From: CAIWAH01 sp043755815
GTDB taxonomy: Bacteria > Verrucomicrobiota > Verrucomicrobiia > Limisphaerales > UBA9464
DNA: 15,998 bases
Assembly (NCBI GenBank): GCA_043755815.1
Contig: JAYUSF010000193.1
Span: forward strand, 1-15,998
Reading direction: 5' to 3'
Shown here piece by piece: positions 1 to 10,000 of this stretch; within the stretch, counting starts at the first letter, position 1, and each line of letters opens with the position of its first letter. A model generated the notes under the pieces. The model did not search any database. It saw nothing but the letters and a program-made list of their open reading frames with translations, and was not told the origin of the DNA. The position numbers were made by a program, and so were the translations under genes.

Positions 1-97
1 GCCCCAGCACCCCCACCAGCGCCAGCAGCCAAGCCCACCGCCGGCCCGCAGGGCCGGCGCCAGCTTCCGTCCCCTCAGTTGGTGTCACACCCGTCAT
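1..97 (-). CDS. 5' end of a gene cut by the window edge; putative signal peptide or membrane anchor
   Basis: Only the first 32 codons are visible; the gene runs off the left edge. The reading is MTGVTPTEGTEAGAGPAGRR followed by WAWLLALVGVLG. This is a hydrophilic Gly/Ala/Pro-rich start, a twin-arginine-like RR at residues 19-20, then a hydrophobic stretch from residue 21. That fits the start of a signal peptide or a first transmembrane helix with a long cytosolic n-region. The start is well supported: GAGGAG lies 5 nt upstream of the ATG, and an in-frame stop (positions 107-109) excludes any start further upstream except a GTG at 101-103. It lies 85 bp after the preceding gene in the same direction, so co-transcription is possible. 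Function cannot be stated from 32 residues. Confidence 0.7.
   Translation of the reverse strand, partial: MTGVTPTEGTEAGAGPAGRRWAWLLALVGVLG
39..59. repeat. Perfect GC-only inverted repeat (9-bp stem, 3-nt loop)
   Basis: CGCCGGCCC at 39-47 and GGGCCGGCG at 51-59 are exact reverse complements around the loop GCA. The element lies within codons 13-20 of the left-edge gene, coding for the Ala-Gly-Pro-Ala-Gly-Arg stretch, 38 nt downstream of the start codon. It would form a very stable hairpin in the mRNA. No T-run follows, so it is not a classical intrinsic terminator. Confidence 0.6.
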
Positions 98-102
98 ACG
101 CA

Positions 103-108
103 CTCCTC
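103..108 (-). promoter_or_regulatory. Strong Shine-Dalgarno sequence (GAGGAG) for the left-edge gene
   Basis: On the minus strand GAGGAG is followed by 5 nt and then the ATG at 97-95. The three other starts visible in the window have no comparable purine-rich element in the right place. This site therefore fixes the start of the truncated gene and marks it as unusual among its neighbours. Confidence 0.7.
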
Positions 109-182
109 ACAACTCAGTGCACCAGCAGACGGTCCGAACCTTGAGGCCGGCTCCCTCCATGGTCGCGTTCGCCGCAGCGGCT

Positions 183-1046
183 TCATTCCAAGATCAGTTT
201 GAAGAATCGCGGTATTGGCAGTTCCGCCGGAGCCACCACCTTCACCTGCACCTGCCGTATGTCCGGGGCAGCGTAGGCCCGAATCGGGGCGGAATCCGCC
301 TCCGCACTGGTCAGCCTAAATTCCACCGGGCTCCAGTTCTCGAAGTCGGCCGAACCGTGAAGCGTATAGGTCCGTCCGTTGATGGCGGTAAACTCAAGCA
401 CAGGAACGTCATTGTCGGAACGCACGATGGTGAGCACAAAGCCGCTTTGGGGGTCGTAGGCATAGGTGCCCGCAAGATATTCGTCCAAATTGCTCATTCC
501 ATCCCCGTCAGAATCGCCTTCCGGTGCCACCTTGCTGAGATCCGCATTGATCCGGCGCTGCCAGGCATCGGGCAGGCCATCGCCGTTGCGGTCCTCGCCC
601 AAGGTGAGGTTCAGCAGGGTTCTCTTCCCAGGCTCGCCCATCTGCGCGAAGTCATGGGACATTTCGATGGGCAGATAGGTCGCTGCGCCAATCTTGACCC
701 TGATCTTGAACGGTGCCCTGGGGTTGAGTGCGGTCGGCCGGTAGGCGGCGCTGGTCAGACCCGCATCCAAAGGGACGCTCAGCCGATAGTTCACACCCGG
801 CTCCAGCAGGCCGGACACCACGCCGAACACCTTCACGCCGGAAGCGGATTCCAAAATGATTGAGGCGCCCTCGGTCAGCGGATTCCCCAGTTCATCCCGG
901 ATCATTCCGTAGAAGGTGTGCGGCAGTGCCGGCGGATAGGCGGCTACGCGGACCGGGCCCAGTCCCAGACCGAACAGGGTTGCCGCCACCAGCGAGCGCA
1001 AACTGATTGCGATCCGGCGGGGAGACAGAAAGACGGTGGTTGTCAT
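183..1046 (-). CDS. Exported calcium-loop protein with a verrucomicrobial-type C-terminal beta module
   Basis: This 287-residue protein is unlikely to be an enzyme. Residues 1-36 look like a Sec signal peptide: basic n-region with RR at 10-11, hydrophobic core from about 19 to 30, and likely cleavage after VAA at 34-36. Residues ~44-130 resemble a carboxypeptidase-regulatory or Cna-B-like beta sandwich (TFYGMIRDELGNPLTEGA, then a strand pattern ending in LPIEMS). Two Asp-rich calcium loops follow: DRNGDGLPD (152-160) and DSDGDGMSNLDE (178-189), as in thrombospondin type-3 and EF-hand-like linkers. Residues ~203-287 carry RTYTLHGSADFENWSPVEF and end FFKLILE, a pattern I associate with C-terminal modules of secreted PVC-group proteins. 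It starts 19 nt after the stop of the 3012-residue gene, so the two are probably co-transcribed and functionally linked. No clear Shine-Dalgarno precedes the ATG. The exact role is unknown. Confidence 0.85.
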   Translation of the reverse strand: MTTTVFLSPRRIAISLRSLVAATLFGLGLGPVRVAAYPPALPHTFYGMIRDELGNPLTEGASIILESASGVKVFGVVSGLLEPGVNYRLSVPLDAGLTSAAYRPTALNPRAPFKIRVKIGAATYLPIEMSHDFAQMGEPGKRTLLNLTLGEDRNGDGLPDAWQRRINADLSKVAPEGDSDGDGMSNLDEYLAGTYAYDPQSGFVLTIVRSDNDVPVLEFTAINGRTYTLHGSADFENWSPVEFRLTSAEADSAPIRAYAAPDIRQVQVKVVAPAELPIPRFFKLILE

Positions 1047-1065
1047 AATTGTCCGGAGCCGAGGC

Positions 1066-4000
1066 TCAGTTACCCGAGTATGAGTAGGTCACGAGGTGAA
1101 GTTTGATGTCCGTCACGGAATCAATGAAGCGCCGGAGACCTTCATCCGGGTCGTGCAACAGCTTCGTCCCGGGAATGACCAGCTTCCATTTGCTGTTCCA
1201 TACCGACCGGCCAATCAGACGGGTGTTGGTGAACTGCGACCGTTGCAATGAACCGTTGTTGCCATAGATCGCTCTGCTGAATGCGGCGGTAGTGGACACC
1301 GGGCGGAACGACGCGTGCTTGCGGAGGCCGAAGAGCGGCTCGGAGAGCGATTCGCCCGTCTGATAGAGCGCCTTGTTCGAGAAATCGGAGGCCCCGATGT
1401 TGAACGGCAACGGGATGGTCACGTCCTCCACGGACCACGTGCGGACATTGCCCGCGTCGCCCAGGGCCGGGCTGCGCATGGAATCAAGACCCACGGGGAT
1501 CAGGTAGACCCCCGGCGTGGCGCCCAAGGCCAGCGGGTCCAGAAAAGCAAGGTTGGGATCACCGGCTGACGTCCCACCCGCCCCGCCAATCGCGCCGGTG
1601 TTCGCCACCGGGTTGTCCATGCCGACGTAACCCTCAAAGGCGATCCCCGCGCCGAAAATCTTCGTCGCGAACGAACTGGAGTCGAAGTAGTGGTCCCAGC
1701 CCTGCTGCGTCTGGCCGAAGAAGTTGTAGCCGTCGGCGATCGTGGTTTCGAATTCGACCACCAAGCCGGGAACGGGCAGGCCGTTACGGGCATCGATCTG
1801 CATGCAGAAGCGTTTCACGTCGGAATCCTCAAGGATGTTGGCCTTCCGGGATCCAATGAGCACATCCTTCCAAGCGTTCCGTCCCTCCTCAGTCGGCAGG
1901 ATGCGGTGCTTCTCGGTGCGCAGGGAGAACGTAGTGCCGTAGGCGGTCGGGTTGTTGAAACCCAAGCGCCCCTTCACCACTTCCCAGTCCGCCTTCATCT
2001 CGGCGAGCACGCTCGAGAGACCGGGGTCACCCAGGTTGCTGCCGGCAAACTGCGGGTCACCGTTCTTCACCACGCCGAGGGCGCGCGAGTTGACGATGCG
2101 CGCCACAAATTCCCGGCCCTTGGGCGTATTGAGCAGGCCCGTATCGTAGTCGTAGGCGTTGGCGGCGAGATAGGTGTAGCGGGCCGAGAGATCGAAGAGC
2201 GCCTTGTAGCGTTCCAGCTTCTCGTTGCGGAAGATGCGGAAGGCCGCATCGCGCGTGCGGAAACCCTGAACGATCGCCGCGGAGCGCTGACGAAAAATCT
2301 CCCGTTCCTGCTGGATGCGGTCCCCTTCGGCCACCAGCGCGGCCACCCGGCGCTTGGCGTCGTCAAGGATGCGCAGTTTTTCGTTGATCACCTGAAAGTC
2401 GCCCTGGACGGCTTTGAGCCGGTTTCCGAGTTCAAAGATGTCTTCTTTCAGCTCCTGCTGCCGCGCGAGGTCGTTCATCTGATTCGCGTAATCCAACATG
2501 TCTTCGGAATCGGAAAGGTTCGCGCTCTCAACCGCGGTATAGGCGATGGCGTCACCCACCATCAGCGCTCCTTTGACAATCGACAGAATGCCCAGAATCG
2601 AGGTTCCGGCGATCGGGGTAAGCAAGTCACCGCCACCGGCCAGGCCGAAGATTGCGTTGTCGGGGACGGCCGCCAGCAGGGCTTCCTTGGTTTCGTCCAC
2701 CGCCGCCACCAAGCCTTCAACCCATTTGTTCGCAATGTCATAACCGGCCTGACGGCTATCGATGTCGTGCTGGGTGTCCTTGATCTTGCCATCGAGTCCC
2801 TTCGCATCCGCGAAGGACTGCCATTTGGCCTTGAAGATCTGCACCGCCTTGTCGAGGTCCTGCTTGTCACTCTCGCACTGGGCGGCGAGCGCATAATACA
2901 TCCGGTCGTGCGCCTGAATCACCTCCGAAATGGCCTGCTGAATCTTGCCGGGAGACTGCCGCTTGGAAGTCCAGGTCTCGGGCTTGTCGAAGAACCCGTG
3001 CGAGCCGAACGCATACGGGATGTAGTAGAGTTGTTTCCCGGTGACCGGGTCGACTTCCTCATACTTCGGGTCATTGAGATTGATGATCACCAAGTCGCTG
3101 GATGAACCGTCCACCGGCCCGTTGGTGCTGAGGTCGGTGCGGGGGAAATTGGTGACGTAACTCCAATTGGCGTTGAGCGCCTGGATGTCGATTTTGGCCA
3201 CGTAGTCCGGCTCGTTGGGCGTGAAGATGCCCGGCGCCTCGATCGATTCGGTTTCCACGTAGTTGAAGTGGAACAGGTCGGGGCCAGCATATCCCTGCTT
3301 GTAGAGTTTTCCCGGTCCAATGTCGTCGGGGTATGGCGTCCCGTAGAGTTCGATGAGGGTGCTGGTGTAAGCCAGCTCCTGCTGGATCACCGAGGCCTGC
3401 AATTCCGCCAGGGAGTCCTGTTCACTCCGCATGAGCCGGGTCACGTCCTTGGCGTCGTCAAAGCTGGCCACGGCGTTGTTCAACGCCCCGAGAGCCCGGC
3501 CGTAAACCTGTTCGAAATGGGCCTTGGGATCCATCCCGGTCACCAGGTTGGGATTCAAATCGAACGCGAGGCTGCCCTTGGCGACCCCAAGGGGCGTCAA
3601 ACGGCCTTCGGCGTTGTCCATGGCGGTCTGCAATTCACCCCCGGTCAGGGCAAGTTCCTTGAGTTCGGGCACCGTGGTGCGGTCCACCTTCTGGATGCCT
3701 TCGTGCCTAGGATTGGGATCGACCGGCGGCAGGATGGAGTTGCCCAACGCCCAGTTCAGGTAAGCCCCTTCCCCAGTTCGGGTCGCCCAATGATCCAAGC
3801 CCCATTCGCGGCGGGTCGGAATCGGTTGTCCCGTGTTCTCCCGGGTGGCTGAAAAATGCTCCCACCCAACGTCGTCTCCCGGCTGGTAGTCTTTCCGCCA
3901 AGTGAGGTCGAAGACCTGCCGGCCCGTGCGCGCCACCGCCGCCGCGGCGGCCGCGAACTTGCGCTCGTCCTGGTAATCCACCGCCACCGCCTTGCCGAGG

Positions 4001-7000
4001 ATGTTGACCGCCTCGATGCGGGGCACCCAGGCGAAGTCCTTGTCGATGAGCAGCGAGAAATACCCCTTCAACGCGGTCAGATAGTGGCCGTAGGCATCGC
4101 CATGCCCCTGCGGATAGAGCTTGGCGGCATCGGCGGCGTCCACCTTGCCGTCCGTGTTCTGGTCGAGAATGTTGTAGTTCAACGCGTAGATCACCTCGCC
4201 GGAATCGATGCCCCGGGTGTAGTTCCAGACCATCCGGTTATAGACCGGCGCCAAACGCACGCCCGGTTGCAGGAAGTCGTCCCGTCCCCGGAGCAGCGCC
4301 AGTTCCTCTTCCAACAGGGTGGGCAACTGGCCCTTGAACGCGAAGAGCGCGGTGGCGACGTCACCGTAGGTCTGGTTCTTGGTGCCGATGCCGATCGTCG
4401 GGTTCGCCGCGTCGGAACGGGCCTCATTGCCGATCAGCATGTAGAGGTCGCTCAGATAACCCGCGGCCAGCAGCAGCGCATCATTGGCAGGATCGTAGCT
4501 GATCCCGGCATTGATGCTCAGGTCCTTGCCCCGCCGGAGCACGGTCTCGTAGATCTCGATCAGTCCGTAGTTGTTGATGCTGTCGAGGTTCAGCGCGATG
4601 TCACCTTCCCACCGTTTGCCGGCGGAGGTCAGGATGTTCGCGTCGGTGTTGACCGTATTGTTGAACAGGTCGCTGGTCCGCTGATTGAAGGGATTGATGC
4701 CGGCCAAGACCCGCTTGATCCAGCCTTCGGCCAACGCGGGGTCGGTCCACTGGGACCAGCCCTGTTTGACGCCCGCCACATCGGGCTGGTAGGACGCATG
4801 CCCGGGGTCATTGGCCCGGTAACGGGAGATGACATAGTTGTCGCTCAGGGCCCGGACATCGGCGCTTTCACCCAGGATCGTGCGGATCTTGTCCGGGTAT
4901 TTGGCGGCGTCCAGCTTCAGCCACTGCGAACCCGGCGCATCCACCAGATCAACGCTCTGGTAGGCGTCCAACTGGCAGTTGAAGCGCAGCGCAGCGCCGG
5001 GAACCGCCCCGGAGAACAGCTCAACCACAACCCGATGTTTCGTGACGCCGGCAACGGTCGTGCCCCCGGCAAAAACTTGGGGCCCTAGGGCAAACGTTTT
5101 GGCGAGGGGCACCGGGGCAAAGCCGGAAGGGGCGGTCGTGGTCGCCGTGTCGTCCTCCCCGCGATTCGCCGTCACCACCAGCTCACCGTTGATGTAGACG
5201 TTCGCCCCCAGCGCGTCGTCGAGGTCCAGGCTCAGGTAGTATTGCGAATAGGAATTGCCACTGGGCACGGAAAAATCGCGGTAAACCACGCTCTGCGGTT
5301 GGTGATCCAAGACCCGCTCGTAGAGCTGGACCGCGTCGCCAGCCGCCGGCAGCGCCGTCGCCGTTGCCGGTCCAACGGTCAAGCTGATCACCGAGGGGTC
5401 GCCCGTCGGCACAATGCCCGAAACCTGCGCGGGAACCTCGACCCCGGAGCCGTTGCGGACGACCAGCTGATTTCCAACGATGAGGCGGCTCACCGCCTCG
5501 GCAGCGACCGTAAACTGAAGATCCACGCCGACGGCGGTAACGTCGCTGAACGGAACGGTGCTGACGGGCACGACCCGGGTTCCCACGTCACCGTTGGCCA
5601 GGCGGGCCGACGAGCTGGTGCTGCCCGCACTGCCCAACGAGGCGGGCGTATCGCTGAGGAGCGGATGCCGGAGATGGCGCCAGGGATCTGGACTCCCTGA
5701 AAACAGCAGATTCACCGGCGTGTTCCCATAGACCGGTGGCGGGGCGCCATCCACCGGGGCGGCGATCCACCATTCGAAGTCATATTGGTCGACCTTGCCC
5801 GCCAGATCCAAGATCTGCTGCATGGTGACCTTTTCGGCCAACGGGTTCGAGGACAGGATCACCTTCACCTCGCCGCGGTAGAGGGTATCCACCACCTTGA
5901 CGATCTTGATGCTCACAGGTTCGTCCGGGGGCGTGAACGCGACTCCCTGCCCGGCGATCAGGGTCACGTATCCGGTCCCCGGTCCGATCGCCGTCAGGGC
6001 GTAGGAATCCACCGCCGAATCGCTGTGCTTCACCTCGGCCAGTTCCCCCGCGTGGACAACCACCGCCTGGTGCACCGCCTCGCCCGCCACGTCAATCGTG
6101 CTGGTAAAGGTCCCGGGTTTGGCGGGATTGGGATAAAACGTCTCCAACTCGAGCGTCAATCCCCCGGTGCCCGCGTCGTCGATGGCCTTGTTCCAGTCCG
6201 CCTTTTGCGCGTCGTCGCTGGCACAAAGCGCCTTGAGGGCGGCCAAGTCATTCGGACTCAGGAAATTGGGCTGCAAATAGCTCTCCCCGAGCACTTCGGC
6301 CTTGAACTGCCCCTGAAAGATGAGCGAGCCGTTCTTGCTAGCGTTGGGGTCGAAGAAGAAGCGTTCCGCCAGATGAGGCGCCAAGCGCGGAAAGTAGGTC
6401 TTTCCGCGAAAAACGGACGTTTGGATCGACGCCGGAATTTTGTTCAGACCGTCCGCCGTGTCATCGGGCTTGGTGTCGAACAGGGGGAACTTCTTGGCGG
6501 CCGTCGGGTCATGCAGCACCACGGAAGGTTGGGTCGCATCGTCGTAAACCGACTGCTGATACAGGACCTCCAGGCTGGTCTGCCCGCGGACCGCCGGCAG
6601 GCCGCGCTTGGGGACGGTCAGGGTTTCGGCCATCTGCAACACCGGAGCGCTTTCCGGCCAGACGGCGCGATAGGTGATGCCCAGCGCATTCCCGTCGCCC
6701 TCCGGTAGGCCGTGGTGGTCAACCAACTGCAACTGATATCCGTAAACCGAGTCACCCACGTAACCGCCGCCGGGGGCGGGCGGCCGGAGATACGGCGTAA
6801 TGGTCCCCACGTCGGGTTGCTCGGTCGGGCCGGTCGTCCCGAGCACATGGCCCGACTGGTCAACGGGAAACCAGAAACCCGGCAGGGTCTTGTAATAGAA
6901 CTGCATTTGCCGGGTCGCCTCGTCGGCGGCGGAATGGGGTCCTCGGTATACCCAAAGGCTGCCCTTGCGGTCTTGAAACGTGATCTGGTTGTAGAAGGCG

Positions 7001-10000
7001 GTGCGGTCAACGGCTTCCTGGGTGGCACCGGCGGCGACTTCGGCCAAAGACTCGCAGGCCACCTGCCACCCGCTGGCGAAGCTCGCCGGGACGAGGGCAT
7101 CGATTTGGGTCTTGGTTTGGGGCGAAAGCACCAGTGCGGTCGCGGCGGTGACGTCCCCATCGTCCAGCGGTTTGAACAACAGGTCGGCAAAGCTCACCGT
7201 CACCGTTCCGGCGGGGCCGGGAGAATTGGTGGTGACCGCGAAGACGGTAACGGTCCAACTCTTTTCCGAGTCCGGGTGCGCCAGTTTCGCACTCACCCCG
7301 TTGGTGATTCCGGCCACGTCGGCCACCGCATAGGTCACCCGGTTCGTATCCACGGGCTGGATGATCCCGTTCGTTCCCTGCAAGCCAACCGGCGGTTGGA
7401 CGGAAAGCACGCCGCTGAGCTGGTTCAGGGCGAAGTTTACATTCGTCAGATAGAGCCAGAATCTTTCCGTGCCCGCCTTTCGCTGGAGCAGGAGGGCCTG
7501 GTAGGTCGTGAAGAGCGGTCGGCCAGCGAGCGTGACGTTGGCCTCGGTGCTGGAAGCACCCGGGAACGTCAGGCCGGTAACGTCGCGTCGGGCGATTTCG
7601 GCATTCAGGCTCCGCGGCAACTCGCCCGGCCCGTTGGGCGGGACCGGCTTGTCCAGCAGGGGCAATGGCATGGGGGGCTGGAGGATGGTGCCGGCATCGA
7701 CGAAGTAGTCGAACGTGTCCGTCAAAGACTCCCGGACGACCCGAAACGCGGCCATGCTGGGCCGGCCATCCGCATCCTGAAACTCCAGCAGCGCGAAGGG
7801 GTCCGAGGAGTAGTTCGCCCCGCTCGCCACGTTCAGATCATCACGCAACGCCCAAACCCGGCCGCCTTGGAGCAGGGCATGTTCTTCGTTCGGGTTGAAG
7901 CCCACCGACGCTGAATCGGTGTTCCGGAAATAGAGGCTGCCCCCGGTTTCAAAACTGTTGAGCGGCCCGCTGCCATGGTTGCTGGCGAGCACGATTTCCC
8001 GGTAGCGCGGATGCCCCGGTGCCGGATAGGCCAGCGTATATTGGCCCACGACCGCCGGCCAATAGGTGGGCGTGAAACCCAACGCCTCGTCCCGGAGGGC
8101 CGTGGTGGGGTTTTTGCGGAACCACCAGACCTCGAGGTGATTCGTCCCGGGAATGGCGTTGACCGGAATGATCGCCCCCTGGTTGGCCGCCTCAAACCCG
8201 TTCGCGAACGGATTTTTGTAGGCATTGGCATTGAACGAGATTCCGCGGTCCTGATTGAGGTAGCCCGCGAAGTAGTCTCCCGTCGCCCCGAGTTCGGAAT
8301 TCGGCGCCACAATGCGGTCGCCCACGTAGGCGGTCTGCTGGACCACCCGGGGTGCGCTCAGGGCGTCGTTCCAAACGAACGTCGTGCCGTTCCACGCGCT
8401 GAGGTTCGTGGCAATGCTGCTGGAGGCGAAATTCGTGTTCCGCACGTTGCCCACCAGCCAGGAGAAGACGCGCTCGAAGGCGACGTGATTGCCCACGTTG
8501 TAGCGCAGCAGGGCCCGCAGCGCCGGTTGGTTGGTGTCCAAAAAGGTGTAAAACCTGGAGCTTTCCGTCAGGACGGCCCGCGGCGAATCGTTGTTGGCGG
8601 GATTGTAGGAAGGATCCTGGTAATCGAGCTTCGGCGCGTTCTCCCCCGGCAGGGTGATCGCCGTCTCGGCCGCGGCGTTTTCGTCCGCAACTTCCGGCCG
8701 GAGGTAGTGGCTATATTTCTCGACCGCCGCCGGCCAGACAAAGCCGTAGCGCGAGAACCGGTAGGGCCACTGCAGGCCGCCGATCCCTTCCCGGGTCCAG
8801 ATGACCTGAAAATCGGTCGGCTGCTGGGTTTCCCGGGTGGCGTAGAATTCCAGGTTGCCGCCGGCCCCAACGCTGTGTTGATAGGCAAACGTCTGCCCGA
8901 CCTGCGTGATCGGTGAGGGCCGCAAGGCGGCGTCCGACGGTTCGTTGTCGGGATAGGCGGTGACCCGCTCACCCAGTTCGATCGTGACGTCGGCCGGGAC
9001 GGGTTCCCGCACGATCTCGATGATTTCATAGCCCAACTGCCGTTTGGTGTTCGGGCCGGTGGCGTCGCCGAGCAGCTCCATGAAGATCCGGCCTTCCCGG
9101 TTGTAGGCGGTGATGAAGCTGGCTTCGACCTTGATGGTGCCGGTGTTGTATTGGGTGTTGCCATTGTCGGCGGAGCCCCCGGTGGCCGTGTTTTGGACAA
9201 TGCTGCCCCCCAGCACGACCTCCGCTTCGGGGACCACTTCCGGAACGCTGTTGTTGTAGACAAAATTGACCTGCTTCACCCCCGTGGGCACCAAAACCGG
9301 CTTGCCGGTTTTATCGTAGTCGCCCTTGGTCCAATAGATGGTTTGCGGCTCCTTGAACGGAATGCCCGAGACCACGACGGTCGTGCTCTTGATCGGGTAG
9401 AAGAAGGAACCGACCCGCACATGGCTCACCCATTCCACGCCGCCGCCGGGCAACGTAGTCCCCGTGGGTTGAACGGTCCGCCAGACGATCTGCTGTTGTC
9501 CCGATCGGGTGGCGTAGGGCAGTTGGGCATGCGGACTCCAGTAATACGGCTCGCCGGCGTGGGTTCCGTCCAGATTGGTCGTGACGGTGATGGACGGACC
9601 GTTGTTGGTGATCCGCGCGATGGTGATCGGCTCCGGGTGCCAGTAGTTGGTCTGGTTGGAAGCCAGTTTGACCCCGGCCAAATCGGTCAGCGGGACCGTG
9701 ATCTGCTGGCCGAACAGAAAATCAAACCCGTTGGCGAGATAGGGTCCGCCCACGGCCGCCCGCAAAACGGACACGACCACTCCCCCGTTCATCGAACGGG
9801 GCCAGTTGATCGCGTCCGCATTGGCCGCAAAATTTCCCGGGACCAGCGCATTGGTGTTGCCCTGTTTCGTCACCCCTCCAAATACGATTCCTCCCCGGAA
9901 CTGGTTCGGGGTGGCGCCGGCGAGGTTGGGCACAGACTGACCGGGACCCTGGGCCGCCCAATTGATACCATGCACCGGGGCCGAGTTGGTGCTGTAGAGC

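Noticed and set aside
107..160. ATG at 160 as an upstream start of the left-edge gene
   Set aside because: The frame meets a TGA at 107-109 before reaching the ATG at 97, which also has the Shine-Dalgarno.
1056..1067. Small hairpin GAGCC-GA-GGCTC as a terminator between the giant gene and the next gene
   Set aside because: The stem is 5 bp with a 2-nt loop, overlaps the stop codon of the giant gene and has no T-run. The 19-nt gap argues for co-transcription.
1690..3105. Long open frame of 471 codons on the plus strand, and similar ones (e.g. 3856-5088, 9151-10371)
   Set aside because: They lie antisense to well-supported exported proteins, have Arg/Gly/Val/His-rich compositions typical of GC-rich shadow frames, and show no signal peptide or recognisable motif.
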